A stretch of DNA of 64,000 nucleotides from Steroidobacteraceae bacterium (GCA_041395505.1 JAWLAG010000001.1:2604001-2668000); one strand, 5' to 3'; positions 8,499 through 18,086 are shown, counted from the stretch's first letter. Notes: generated by a model not told the origin, from the letters alone. Translations and numbers: made by a program.

Positions 8499-10138
8499 TC
8501 CAGGATTCGCTTATCCAGGCCCTGCCCGATCTGGTGGCCTTCGTTCGCCGCGACGGCTTGATACTGAAACATGTCGGCGGCAAGGCCAGTGGCCTCATCC
8601 AGTCCGACCAACCGATCGAAGGACGGCATCTTCAGGAGATCTGGCCCGACCCCGCGGGCAAACTATTGACCCGCATGGTGCGTCGCGCATTGACCGATCG
8701 CCAGTCCGTGACAGCGCGCTTCGAGATCGATTCGGCCGACTTCGAAGCGAAAGTGAGCGCGCACGGGCGCGAGCGCGCGCTATGCGTGATCCGCAAGAAT
8801 GGCGACGGTGCGGCCCCGGGCCGGACCGATGATCAGGGCAGTAGCGGCCGCGTCGAGCGGCGCGGTTTCCTGGAGCGGCTGCGCCAGTCCGTAACCGACG
8901 CAACTTTGCGCGAGCGGCGACTTGCGATCTGCATGGTACACATCGAAGGAATCGATGATATCTCACGGATCATCGATTTCTCGATCGGCGATCAGGTCAT
9001 GAGCGCAATCATGGCGCGGTTGCCGGAATCAGTCACCGCGAGCGCGCACTCGGCTTGCTATATCGGCCAGTTGTCAGATCAATTGCTGGTCGCCGTGTTC
9101 GAAGACTATGCGACACGCGAGTACCTGCGCGATAGCGCGCAGTCACTGTGCCGGGCCATCGCCGAACCGGTTGGTATCGGCGACGCGCGCTTCGAACTCT
9201 CGGCTGCGGCCGGGATCGCAGTGCTCGGTGAGGATACGACTCAGGCGCGGGCATTGCTCGACCATGCGCGTGCCGCAATGCTCGAGGCGCGTCGCGAAGG
9301 CGATCGGCAGGTCCGATTCTACTCCGACACGTTGCGGATGCTGCCGGTGGCGAGACTCGATTTCGAGCGTGAACTGCGCGAGGCCATTGCGGCGGAGCAG
9401 CTGGCACTTCGTTATTGCGGTCGCTATGACATGGCGAGCGGCGATCTCGTTGCCATCCAGGCCTACCTGCGCTGGCCGCATCCATTGCGTGGTGAAGTCA
9501 GGCCGGCACAATTCCTGCCGATCGCCGAGAATACAGGCCTCGCGACGCGCATGTCGCAGTGGGCCCTTGCGAGACTGCGCCTCGACCTGCCCGCCATTCG
9601 TGCTATTGCCGGCGATGATTTCTGCATATCCTTCGGCGCACTGCGCCAGCATCTGGCCGGCGACCAATTGGCGAGCGACGTCAAGGACTGGTTGCGCGAA
9701 ACCAGGCTCGCTCCCGAACGATTGGAATTGCGCATTGCCGAACGCGCACTGGCGAGTCTTTCGGACCCGGCGCGAATCCTTGCGCGACTGTCCGGGGAAG
9801 GCAACCGACTCGTCGTCGACGAGCTGGGCTCCGCACACTCCTCGATTGCGCAACTCGCTGCACTGCCACTGCACGGCCTGCAGGTGGATCGGGCGATCTC
9901 CGTACGATGCGCAAGCGACCCGGTGGCACGCAGGGCCGCGACCGCGATCGCCGCCCTGGCGAAGTCCTTCGGCTGTGTTCCCATCTCGAACGGCATCGAT
10001 CATGCAACGGCCGCAACCCTTGCCCGCGAGCTCGGATTCGAGCAGGGGATGGGCGATTACTACGAGGCCTTGCCAGACCTTCACGACCCGTCGGTGCAAC
10101 GCTCGGTGCTTGGTGCGAACGCGCGTGCCAGCTGTTGA
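8495..10138 (+). CDS. Degenerate PAS-GGDEF-EAL protein, probable non-catalytic cyclic-di-GMP effector
   Basis: 547 aa, beginning in a 4-bp ATGA overlap with the diguanylate cyclase gene. Residues 1-100 look PAS-like (LPDLVAFVRRDGLILKHVGG). Residues 125-280 follow a GGDEF fold, but the signature is LSDQL at 193-197, so cyclase activity is not expected. Residues 290-540 follow an EAL fold. The EAL glutamate is Gln 322 (IQAYLRWPHP), DDFG is DELG at 442-445, LKIDR is LQVDR, and the late AEGVET motif is SNGID. These changes remove metal ligands, so hydrolysis is unlikely. I infer a role in binding cyclic-di-GMP or the partner protein. It is soluble with no signal peptide. Convergent with the patatin gene, whose stop begins at the next base. 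Confidence 0.88.
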   Translation: MIQDSLIQALPDLVAFVRRDGLILKHVGGKASGLIQSDQPIEGRHLQEIWPDPAGKLLTRMVRRALTDRQSVTARFEIDSADFEAKVSAHGRERALCVIRKNGDGAAPGRTDDQGSSGRVERRGFLERLRQSVTDATLRERRLAICMVHIEGIDDISRIIDFSIGDQVMSAIMARLPESVTASAHSACYIGQLSDQLLVAVFEDYATREYLRDSAQSLCRAIAEPVGIGDARFELSAAAGIAVLGEDTTQARALLDHARAAMLEARREGDRQVRFYSDTLRMLPVARLDFERELREAIAAEQLALRYCGRYDMASGDLVAIQAYLRWPHPLRGEVRPAQFLPIAENTGLATRMSQWALARLRLDLPAIRAIAGDDFCISFGALRQHLAGDQLASDVKDWLRETRLAPERLELRIAERALASLSDPARILARLSGEGNRLVVDELGSAHSSIAQLAALPLHGLQVDRAISVRCASDPVARRAATAIAALAKSFGCVPISNGIDHATAATLARELGFEQGMGDYYEALPDLHDPSVQRSVLGANARASC

Positions 10139-12385
10139 TCAGAACGTCCGGCCCAGAAACAGGTAGAAAGCGTTCTCGCCCTTGTCGTCGAATCCCGTGC
10201 CCAGGTAGATCGGGCCGAGCAGCGTATCGAGTCCGAAGAAGAAGCTGCCGTTCTTGCGAGCCGACGCGAAACTGATGTCGCTGCGATTGTCCCACACGTT
10301 GCCGAGCTCCAGCGATATCCCCGCGTAGGCAGGAAGATCGAGGAAACCCGACCCGCCGCGGCCAATCTGTCGGTAATAGAGAGCCCGCGCGATCCCGAAA
10401 TGCTTGCCAGTGATCGAGCCGGGCGCAAGGCCAGAGAGATTGAGAAATCCGCCTAGCGGAAATGCCGTACGTACATTGGCGTTCGCGTCGTCGATATTGG
10501 TGCCGCCGCTGACCCAGAGAATCGCCGTGTTGCGGCCGAATTCGTGCGCCAGGAGCCAGTTGAATTCCACCAGGCTCGCGGTCTCGTTCGAACCGAGGTC
10601 TGCCGTGTCGCCGCGCCACTCGAGCGAGAAGCTCTGGCCGCGGCGCGGGAAATTGACATCGTTCAATCGGTCGTAGCTGAAGCGGAAGAAATAAGACCCG
10701 GCATTGAACGATTCCTCCGGCAACAATGGATCGCCGAGCCGCACCCTGGAGCGAACATTTTCACGTCGCAGGCCTGCCCGCAATTCTCCCCAGTTACCCA
10801 GTTCGTAACCAATGTCGACGCCGTACTGCAACGTGCGTACCCGGAATTCCGCGAGTCGCTGCTGGTTCTGGATCAGGGCAGCATTACGTACATCGAAACT
10901 CACATGCGGTGACAGGAAGAACCCTGGGCCGTAGTCGAGGGGCAGGTACACTTCGGTCGCGATGCGCGGACGTTCGCCAAGCTGAAAGTCCCAGGTCCAC
11001 TCGCCGCCCCGGTCCGTGATTTCCGACAACACGAAACGTGCGGCGGCATTGAAACTGGAATTCCCCTCGAAATCGTCCTCGAGATTGAGCCCGAAACGCA
11101 CGTAATTGGGACCCCAGCTATTGCGCCGGGCAAGGAGTTGCAACCTGCGCTCCTCGCCCGCGCCCAGCAGACGCCAATCGAGTTGTTCGAGGTTACCCCG
11201 ACCATAGATATCGCTGACGCGTCGCTCCAGCGCATCCGGGTCGATCGGATGCCCCACGAATTCACCGAACGCATGCTGCAGCAATGTGTCGTAACGACGC
11301 GCCGAGGCGTTCAACTGCAGGTCGCTGATCACCGGCGACCCAGCCGCCTGCCTTGCGAGCCGCGCCTCGAGATGCGCGGCGAATTGTGTCGCATTCATCC
11401 CGAGAGCGTCGAGGCGGGTCTGCGCGGCAGCGGCTTCCGCGCCGACCGCGACGTGCTGGGGCAATGTCGAGAAGTCGAACGAGGAGGCATTGCCCAGCTC
11501 CGGCTCGATCAGGATATCGCCATCACGCAACGTGCTGCGCTCGAGATCACTATTGCGGCGAATGAGGATTGCCAGCATCTGGTTGGATATGACTGGCGCG
11601 GAATCGAGCAGCTCCTCTGGCTGCAGCGGGAATCCGGCATCGACAACGATAAGCACGTCCGGCTTCATCCGTCTTGCGACCGAAACGGGCAAATTCGCCA
11701 CCAAACCGCCGTCGACCAGCATGCGCCCATCGATCTCCACGGGCGCGAAAACGCCTGGCGCAGATAGACTCGCGCGCATGGCCGCCGCGAGATCGCCCGA
11801 ATCGAGCACGACCTCCTCGCCGGTCACCAGATCGGTGGCAACGGCGCGGAACGGAATCGGCAGATGATCGAAGTCGGCGATGGCCACGACCGGCAGTGTC
11901 TGGCGGCGAAGAATCTGCGCCAGCTTTTGCCCCTGGATGAGGCCCTTCGGCAAACGAAAACGGCGGGCATTCAGTCCGAGCGGGAACTTGACCAGGAAAT
12001 TGAAGTCTTCGGTCTTGCGACGAAAACTCCGTTGTTCGCGGGGTGGCTGGTCGCGAAAAGCATCCTGCCAGTCAACCGATGTCATCAACTGTTCGATTTG
12101 CGCCGCTGTCATGCCACTCGCGTACAAACCGCCAACAACCGCTCCCATGCTGGTGCCAGCAATGCAATCGATGGGAATATGGCGTTGTTCGAGTATCTTG
12201 AGGACACCGATATGGGCCGCGCCGCGCGCACCACCCCCCGAGAGCACCAGGCATACGCGCGGGCGCGAACCTGCCTGCGGCGCGGCATCCTCGGCAACCG
12301 CAACGATCGCGCAGAGCGGCGCAACAACCAGCAGCATATGCAGCGCTCGGACGGCGCAGCTCAGGATGAAATTTCTGCCGATCAC
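10139..12385 (-). CDS. Patatin-like phospholipase fused to POTRA and outer-membrane barrel (PlpD-like, type Vd)
   Basis: With the GTG at 12385 the protein is 748 aa and starts with a signal peptide ending near AVAEDAA. An ATG at 12337 is a shorter alternative; a frame extension to 12508 would overlap the divergent dehydrogenase gene. The patatin domain has the oxyanion loop GGGARGAAH, the nucleophile Ser in GTSMG, and the Asp of the Ser-Asp dyad in VDGGLVANLP. A POTRA-like segment follows (FGEFVGHPIDPDALERRVSDIYGRGN). The last ~350 residues are beta-rich and end in a terminal Phe (FYLFLGRTF), as in Omp85 barrels. PlpD of Pseudomonas has this layout and exports its own lipase domain. I infer phospholipase A1 activity at the cell surface or released. 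Confidence 0.9.
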   Translation of the reverse strand: MIGRNFILSCAVRALHMLLVVAPLCAIVAVAEDAAPQAGSRPRVCLVLSGGGARGAAHIGVLKILEQRHIPIDCIAGTSMGAVVGGLYASGMTAAQIEQLMTSVDWQDAFRDQPPREQRSFRRKTEDFNFLVKFPLGLNARRFRLPKGLIQGQKLAQILRRQTLPVVAIADFDHLPIPFRAVATDLVTGEEVVLDSGDLAAAMRASLSAPGVFAPVEIDGRMLVDGGLVANLPVSVARRMKPDVLIVVDAGFPLQPEELLDSAPVISNQMLAILIRRNSDLERSTLRDGDILIEPELGNASSFDFSTLPQHVAVGAEAAAAQTRLDALGMNATQFAAHLEARLARQAAGSPVISDLQLNASARRYDTLLQHAFGEFVGHPIDPDALERRVSDIYGRGNLEQLDWRLLGAGEERRLQLLARRNSWGPNYVRFGLNLEDDFEGNSSFNAAARFVLSEITDRGGEWTWDFQLGERPRIATEVYLPLDYGPGFFLSPHVSFDVRNAALIQNQQRLAEFRVRTLQYGVDIGYELGNWGELRAGLRRENVRSRVRLGDPLLPEESFNAGSYFFRFSYDRLNDVNFPRRGQSFSLEWRGDTADLGSNETASLVEFNWLLAHEFGRNTAILWVSGGTNIDDANANVRTAFPLGGFLNLSGLAPGSITGKHFGIARALYYRQIGRGGSGFLDLPAYAGISLELGNVWDNRSDISFASARKNGSFFFGLDTLLGPIYLGTGFDDKGENAFYLFLGRTF

Positions 12386-12434
12386 CTTGCCTTTAGAATA
12401 GCAGCAAGCATGCCGCTTAGCCGATAATCCCGAG

Positions 12435-14423
12435 ATGAATTTCGCCGCAAGACGCTGCAGCATTGCCCGTACAGCGATCGTCCTGCTCGCATTGCCGCTC
12501 TTCGCCAACGCGCAGAGCCCGGCGACCAGCGACTGGGGCTACTATGGCGGCGACATCTACGGACAGCGATACTCGAAGCACAGCGAGATCACGCCCGAGA
12601 ACGTCGCAGACCTTGAAGTAGCCTGGGAGTATCGCAGCGGCGAACTTGGCAAGGGGCTGCGCGCCGCTGCCAAGATGACCTTCGAGGCCACACCCATCCT
12701 GGCGTTCGGCCGTTTGTATTTCTCGACAGCAACCGACATCGTCATCGCACTGGATCCGACCTCCGGTCGCGAGCTCTGGCGCTTCGATCCGCAGATCAAA
12801 CGCGATGCATGGTACGCGGAAGTGACTTCACGTGGGGTCAGCGCCTGGGTTGACCGCAATGCCGCGCGCGAAAGCGCGTGTCAAAGACGCATATTCATCG
12901 CGACCCTCGATGCGCGATTGCTCGCGCTCGATGCGGAAACGGGCAAACCGTGCATGGATTTTGCCGATCATGGCGTACGCCGCCTGGATGCCGGAATCCG
13001 CATCCGCGACGCCTCTGACTACCTGGTCACCTCGCCACCCGCAGTCATCGACAACCTCGTCGTGGTTGGATCAGCGATTGGTGACAATCGCGCCGCATTC
13101 AGTGAGCGCGGGGTGATACGCGCATTCGATGCCGTCAGCGGCGAACTGCGCTGGAGTTTCGATCCATTGCCGGACAATCCGGAACATGCCGCAGCCGCGG
13201 AATGGGACATGGAACAGGCCTTGCGTACCGGCGGCGGCAATGCCTGGGGCGTCATGACCGTGGATCCGGTGCGCAAGACCGTATTCGTCCCCACCGGCGC
13301 TCCGAGCCCGGATTTTTTCGGAGGCGAACGCAAGGGCAGCAACCGCTTCGCGAATTCACTGCTGGCGCTCGATGGCGCAACCGGGAAATTGCGCTGGCAC
13401 CGCCAGCTCGTACACCACGACTTGTGGGATTTCGATCTCGCGGCGCAGCCGACCCTGGCCGATCTGGATCGCGCCCGCAGCTCCGTGCCGACCGTCATCC
13501 AGGCAACCAAGCAGGGCCTGATTTTCGTATTCGACCGCGACTCGGGCGAACCGGTATTCAATGTCGCCGAGCGTGCCGTGCCGCAATCGACGGTTGCCGG
13601 CGAATCGAGCTGGCCGACTCAGCCCTTCCCTGCGACGCCCGCGCTGGTCTCGCCCCGACCGGTCCGGCCGGAAGATGCATGGGGCCTGACATTCTACGAT
13701 CGAGGCCGCTGTCGCAAACGCATCGAGGCACTGCGCAACGACGGCATTTTCACGCCGCCCGATACGCGCGGAACCTTGCTGCGGCCGAGCTATGTCGGCG
13801 GAGTCAACTGGGGTGGCGTCGCATTCGACGTCGGGCGGCAGCGCCTGGTCACGGCGGTGAACCACATGCCCATGGTGGTGACACTGATTCCACCCGAGGA
13901 GGTCGAGCAACAGCGCCGGTCAGGAGACTATCCGCATGCCGAATTCGCCTTGCAACTCGGCACTCGATGGGCGATGCGACGTGAACCGCTGCTATCACCC
14001 TTTGGCCTGCCTTGCACTGCGCCGCCATGGGGCACACTGGCTGCGATCGACATGCTCGAGAACCGGGTGCTGTGGGAAGTGCCCCTTGGCAGCACCGAGG
14101 ACGTAGCACCGCCTTTCCTGCCGGTACGCGAGTTCGGTTTGCCGCACATGGGTGGTCCTGTGGTGACCGCGAGCGGACTGATTTTCATTGCCGCCGCCAT
14201 GGACGGCTATATCCGCGCATTTCACAGCGAGACCGGCAAGGTTTTGTGGAAACACAAACTGCCTGCCGGCGGCCAGGCAACGCCGATGATCTACCGTGCC
14301 GGTCGGCAGCAACGCGAGTATGTGGTCATCGCGGCGGGTGGTCACGGCGGACTCGGCACGCGCCGGGGCGACTACGTCATTGCTTTCGCCCTGCCCGCAG
14401 CGCCGGGCAAGAGCCCGCCATAG
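12435..14423 (+). CDS. Secreted PQQ-dependent dehydrogenase (glucose/quinate dehydrogenase-like)
   Basis: 662 aa with a signal peptide cleaved near ANAQS. The mature protein is an eight-bladed quinoprotein propeller. It opens with DWGYYGGDIYGQRYS and SEITPENVADLEVAWEYRSG, and has tryptophan-docking repeats such as ALDPTSGRELWRFDP, LDGATGKLRW and HSETGKVLWKHKLPAGGQ. The pattern resembles membrane glucose dehydrogenase but lacks its five N-terminal membrane helices, and there is no C-terminal haem c (no CxxCH). It oxidises a sugar, polyol or related alcohol in the periplasm; the substrate cannot be read from sequence. Its TAG overlaps the GTG of the TonB receptor by one base, so the two are translationally coupled. 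No pqq biosynthesis gene lies in the window. Confidence 0.9.
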   Translation: MNFAARRCSIARTAIVLLALPLFANAQSPATSDWGYYGGDIYGQRYSKHSEITPENVADLEVAWEYRSGELGKGLRAAAKMTFEATPILAFGRLYFSTATDIVIALDPTSGRELWRFDPQIKRDAWYAEVTSRGVSAWVDRNAARESACQRRIFIATLDARLLALDAETGKPCMDFADHGVRRLDAGIRIRDASDYLVTSPPAVIDNLVVVGSAIGDNRAAFSERGVIRAFDAVSGELRWSFDPLPDNPEHAAAAEWDMEQALRTGGGNAWGVMTVDPVRKTVFVPTGAPSPDFFGGERKGSNRFANSLLALDGATGKLRWHRQLVHHDLWDFDLAAQPTLADLDRARSSVPTVIQATKQGLIFVFDRDSGEPVFNVAERAVPQSTVAGESSWPTQPFPATPALVSPRPVRPEDAWGLTFYDRGRCRKRIEALRNDGIFTPPDTRGTLLRPSYVGGVNWGGVAFDVGRQRLVTAVNHMPMVVTLIPPEEVEQQRRSGDYPHAEFALQLGTRWAMRREPLLSPFGLPCTAPPWGTLAAIDMLENRVLWEVPLGSTEDVAPPFLPVREFGLPHMGGPVVTASGLIFIAAAMDGYIRAFHSETGKVLWKHKLPAGGQATPMIYRAGRQQREYVVIAAGGHGGLGTRRGDYVIAFALPAAPGKSPP

Positions 14424-16483
14424 TGGGTCTGCGGATTCTTTGCTGGCTTGCGCTTTCCTGCCTGGTTGCGGCGGTCGAGGCCGAATCACTGGAAGAAATC
14501 ACTGTCACAGCCACCCGGCGCGGAATTGCAGCGCTGCAGGTACCGACCAACCTTGCGCGCCTCGATGCCGAACAAATCGATCTGGCCGGCGCGGACCACG
14601 CCGCACAGCTGCTCAATCGCCTCCCGGGGGTCAATATGCAGCGCGGCAGTGGCCAGGAATCGCTTCTTGCGATTCGCTCGCCAGTACTGACAGGCAGTGG
14701 CTCATGCGGTGCTTTCCTGATCCTCGAGGATGGCCTGCCAATCAGGCCGACGGGACTTTGCAACGTAAACGGACTTTTCGAGGTCAATACCGAACAGGCC
14801 GCTGCAATCGAACTGATCCGCGGACCAGGGCCGGCGCTTTACGGTGCCAATGCCATTCACGGTACCGTCAACGTTCTTTCGCCCGCCGCAAGTGAGGTCC
14901 CTGCGACTTTCGGCGTGGAGTACGGTGTCGATGCTTTCCGTCGGCTTGCTGCTTCCGGTCATGGCGAGTTGCACGGCGCGCAGTTTGCCGCTTACGGCAA
15001 CTGGCTGGATGATCCCGGGTTTCGCCAGGACGCCGGCTTCAAGCAATGGAAGGCCAATCTGCTGTCGGATCGGGCGCTTGCGCGCGGAAGGCTGCGCATG
15101 CGCATTGCATCGACGGATCTCGCGCAGCAAACCGCTGGATTCATCATCGGCCAGGACGCCTATCGCGACCTGCGGATAAGACTGACCAATGCCAATCCGG
15201 AGGCCTATCGCAATGCGCGCAGCCTGCGAATGGGGGCGCAATGGTCGCGCGAGGTATGCGATCGATGCAGCGACGACCTCCGGTTGGTCCTGCGTGATTC
15301 GTCCATGGACTTCCTGCAGCACTTCCTGCCGGGGCAGCCGCGCGAGGCGAACGCACAACGCAGCATGACCGTTGCGCTACTGCGCAGCCGGCCTGCGGGC
15401 GCCAGGCTCGACTGGCAGCTTGGCCTCGACGTTGGGGCGGGCAGGTCCGAATTGCTGGAGATCCAGGACAATCCGGTGACCACCGGCACCCCTGCCGCTC
15501 GTGCCATTCGCCCGGTGGGGCGCCACTACGATTATGGCACCCGCAACCTCATGGCGGCGGCACATGCGGGTGGCGCATTCAATTTCGCGACTCGCTGGCA
15601 GGCGCAGGCCGGACTTCGCGCCGAGTGGAGCGAATACAACTACGACAATCGCATGCTGGACGGCAATACCGATGAGGCAGGTAATCCCTGCCCTTTCGGC
15701 GGCTGCCTGTTCAACCGCCCGGCCGATCGCAGCGACCATTTCGTGCAATGGATACCGCAGTTCTCACTCAGCTTTCGCCCCGACGCATCGAGCCATTGGT
15801 ACCTCGCATGGGCCAACGGTTTTCGCCCGCCCGAATCAGGCGAGCTGTACCGGCTGCAAAGAGGCCAGCAAGTGGCCGATCTGCGCGCCGAGACGGCGAG
15901 CAGCGTCGAACTCGGTTTCAAGCGCAGCCATGGCCCTTTCGAAATTCAGCTCGCCGCCTATGACATGCGGAAAGACAATGTGATCCTGCGCGACGCTGAT
16001 GGGTTCAACCTGTCCGACGGTGCAACCCGGCACCGAGGTGCCGAATATGACCTCAAATACCGCCTGAACAGCCGATGGCTGTTGTCGGCAAGCGGCAGCC
16101 GCTCGCACCACTGGTATGCTCGATCGGTGGGCGTCGATGGCGGCGAGGCAATCATTGCCGGCAACCAGGTCGATACCGCGCCGCGCGACCTGCATGACAT
16201 GACGCTGACCTACGTCCCCGGTCCGGCCATGACCGTGCAGGTCGAGGCACAGTATGTCGGCCGCTACTTTGTCGATGCCAGCGACAGCCACGAATATCCC
16301 GGACATACCGTCGTCAATGCCAACATTCAATGGCGTTGGCGCAGCAACTGGCAAGCTCGGCTGCGTCTGGAAAACCTCACCGATCGTCTCTATGCCGACC
16401 GGGCCGACTATGCTTTCGGCAACTATCGCTATTTCCCGGCGCGTCGTTTCAGCGCTTTCCTGCAGGTCCGATACGGGCGCTGA
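14423..16483 (+). CDS. TonB-dependent outer-membrane receptor
   Basis: The GTG at 14423 overlaps the dehydrogenase stop (TAGTG) and gives a 686-aa protein with signal peptide LRILCWLALSCLVAAVEA. The open frame extends further upstream only as a shadow of the dehydrogenase. A TonB-box-like EITVTAT follows cleavage. The plug domain (AAQLLNRLPGVNMQRG, EDGLPIRP, IELIRGPGPALYGANAIHGTVNV) is complete. The 22-strand barrel ends with the expected aromatic-rich tail (LENLTDRLYADRADYAFGNYRYFPARRF). Two cysteines in the plug (GSCGAF and GLCNVN) may form a disulfide. The ligand is unknown. Coupling to a PQQ enzyme raises the possibility of PQQ or substrate import. Confidence 0.92.
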   Translation: MGLRILCWLALSCLVAAVEAESLEEITVTATRRGIAALQVPTNLARLDAEQIDLAGADHAAQLLNRLPGVNMQRGSGQESLLAIRSPVLTGSGSCGAFLILEDGLPIRPTGLCNVNGLFEVNTEQAAAIELIRGPGPALYGANAIHGTVNVLSPAASEVPATFGVEYGVDAFRRLAASGHGELHGAQFAAYGNWLDDPGFRQDAGFKQWKANLLSDRALARGRLRMRIASTDLAQQTAGFIIGQDAYRDLRIRLTNANPEAYRNARSLRMGAQWSREVCDRCSDDLRLVLRDSSMDFLQHFLPGQPREANAQRSMTVALLRSRPAGARLDWQLGLDVGAGRSELLEIQDNPVTTGTPAARAIRPVGRHYDYGTRNLMAAAHAGGAFNFATRWQAQAGLRAEWSEYNYDNRMLDGNTDEAGNPCPFGGCLFNRPADRSDHFVQWIPQFSLSFRPDASSHWYLAWANGFRPPESGELYRLQRGQQVADLRAETASSVELGFKRSHGPFEIQLAAYDMRKDNVILRDADGFNLSDGATRHRGAEYDLKYRLNSRWLLSASGSRSHHWYARSVGVDGGEAIIAGNQVDTAPRDLHDMTLTYVPGPAMTVQVEAQYVGRYFVDASDSHEYPGHTVVNANIQWRWRSNWQARLRLENLTDRLYADRADYAFGNYRYFPARRFSAFLQVRYGR

Positions 16484-16497
16484 GGAGTGATCCCGTC

Positions 16498-17235
16498 ATG
16501 CCAATGATAATCTTCTCGCTCATTATCCAGGTGGCACTGATCGTGCACTGCGTGCGCAGCGGTCGGGCTCAAATGTGGATCTGGATTATTCTGTTCGTTC
16601 CGCTGGTGGGTTCGATTGCCTATGTCGCTGTGGAGCTGCTACCCGATCTGATGCACGGCCGGACCGCACGCACGGCGGCCCGGAAACTGAGGCGAACCCT
16701 CGACCCGGGACGTGACTTGCGCGAGAAAGCCGCGCTTGTCAGGCAATCCGGCAATGTCAGCAGCCGCAGCGAGTATGCGCGGGAATTGCTTCGCAGCGGC
16801 GATGCGAAGCAAGCGATCGTCGTATTGCGCGAGACGCTCACCGGGATCTACGAAAACGACCCCGATCTCATGCTTCAGCTCGCCGAGGCAGAACACACGG
16901 CGGGCGATGCGGCGGCGGCGCGCAGCACACTCGAGAATCTGATCCGCAACAATCCGGAATTCAAGTCGCCCGATGGCCATCTTCTCTATGCACGCGCACT
17001 CGAGGACTCGGGGGATACCGGCAAGGCGGTCGAAGAATATGCCGTTCTCGCCTCGTACTATCCGGGCGCCGAGGCACGAGTCCGGTATGCGCGCCTGTTG
17101 AAGTCGACCGGCAATGACATCGAAGCCCGCAAGGTACTACGCGAGTTGATGGACCATGCGGCACTCGCGCCGGCGCATTATCGCCGTGCACAGCGCGAGT
17201 GGCTCGCGCAAGCCAAGCAGGAATTGTCGGGCTGA
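16498..17235 (+). CDS. Membrane-anchored TPR protein with PLDc_N-like N-terminus
   Basis: 245 aa from the ATG at 16498, preceded by GAGGAG and lying 14 bp after the TonB receptor stop. Residues 1-45 contain two hydrophobic segments (IIFSLIIQVALIVHCV and MWIWIILFVPLVGSIAYVAVELLPD), a pattern I associate with the PLDc_N cardiolipin-synthase N-terminal domain. The rest is soluble helical repeat: YARELLRSGDAKQAIVVLRE, LAEAEHTAGDAAAARSTLENL, LYARALEDSGDTGKAVEEYA. These are TPR-like and face the cytoplasm or periplasm as an interaction scaffold. Homologues are usually annotated tetratricopeptide or PLDc_N proteins of unknown job. It may be co-transcribed with the dehydrogenase and receptor. The stop is 5 bp from the convergent PPK2 stop. 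Confidence 0.82.
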   Translation: MPMIIFSLIIQVALIVHCVRSGRAQMWIWIILFVPLVGSIAYVAVELLPDLMHGRTARTAARKLRRTLDPGRDLREKAALVRQSGNVSSRSEYARELLRSGDAKQAIVVLRETLTGIYENDPDLMLQLAEAEHTAGDAAAARSTLENLIRNNPEFKSPDGHLLYARALEDSGDTGKAVEEYAVLASYYPGAEARVRYARLLKSTGNDIEARKVLRELMDHAALAPAHYRRAQREWLAQAKQELSG

Positions 17236-17240
17236 TGAAG

Positions 17241-18086
17241 TCAGGTGATGTGGATCCTGGACAGGTCCATGCTTGCTTTTGGCCAGCGCAGGTCCAGCGA
17301 CTCCAGCTCGTGGCGCAGTATTTCTGATACCGCGAGGTTCCTGAACCATTTGCGATCCGCCGGTACGACGTACCACGGCGCGCAGGCGGTACTGCACTTG
17401 CCGAGCATGGCTTCGAAAGCCAGTCGATAGGCATTCCACTGCCGCCGTTTGTCGAGGTCTGCGGCATCGAACTTCCAATGCTTGCGAGGATCGCGCAACC
17501 GGCCGAGAAAGCGCTGCTTTTGCTCGGCCTTGCTGATCTGGAGCAGTATCTTGACAACCCGGATCCCGGACTCATGCAGCATCTGCTCAAATGCATTGAT
17601 CTGCGCGTAGCGCTTCGACCAGACAGTCTTCGGCACAAGATCGTTGACACGAACGACCAGTACATCTTCGTAATGCGATCGATTGAACACGCCTATTTCG
17701 CCGCGTCCCGGCACGGCCGCGTGTATCCGCCAAAGGTAGTCATGTCGCAGCTCTTCGCTGCTGGGTGCCTTGAAAGCGGTGACCCGGCAGCCCTGTGGAT
17801 TGAACGCCGTGAAGACCTTTCGAATCGTGCCATCCTTGCCGCCGCCGTCGACCGCCTGAAAGACCACCAGCATGCCGAACCGTCCATCGGCATACATGCG
17901 ATACTGCAGCTCCTCGAGACGTTCGAGATTGCGCGCAAGGCACTCCTCCGCCTTGCCCTTGGACCAGCGGAAACTGCGACTCGCGTGCGCATCGAGCAAC
18001 CGTACCCGTGATTGCGGCGCAATCCGTAGCTTCGCGACCAGCTGATCGCCACCTGGCTGTCTAGGCGGCTTGGCGCGCCTGGCCAT
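17241..18086 (-). CDS. ppk2: Polyphosphate kinase 2 family protein
   Basis: 281 aa from the ATG at 18086, which overlaps the end of the agmatine deiminase gene by 26 bp. The frame upstream of that ATG is antisense-like and not conserved. The protein has the PPK2 Walker A loop FQAVDGGGKDGTI (about residues 76-88), the lid motif FNRSHYEDVLV and the Walker B-like KILLQISKAEQ region. Its length and single domain fit class I or III PPK2 enzymes. These transfer phosphate between polyphosphate and nucleoside mono- or diphosphates. The usual AGKDG is GGKDG here, seen in many homologues. Cytosolic. The overlap implies translational coupling to AguA, though no biochemical link is known. Confidence 0.92.
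   Translation of the reverse strand: MARRAKPPRQPGGDQLVAKLRIAPQSRVRLLDAHASRSFRWSKGKAEECLARNLERLEELQYRMYADGRFGMLVVFQAVDGGGKDGTIRKVFTAFNPQGCRVTAFKAPSSEELRHDYLWRIHAAVPGRGEIGVFNRSHYEDVLVVRVNDLVPKTVWSKRYAQINAFEQMLHESGIRVVKILLQISKAEQKQRFLGRLRDPRKHWKFDAADLDKRRQWNAYRLAFEAMLGKCSTACAPWYVVPADRKWFRNLAVSEILRHELESLDLRWPKASMDLSRIHIT

Noticed and set aside
14012..14422. Upstream extension of the TonB receptor frame
   Set aside because: It lies in the dehydrogenase coding region in another frame. The GTG at 14423 is followed by a good signal peptide.
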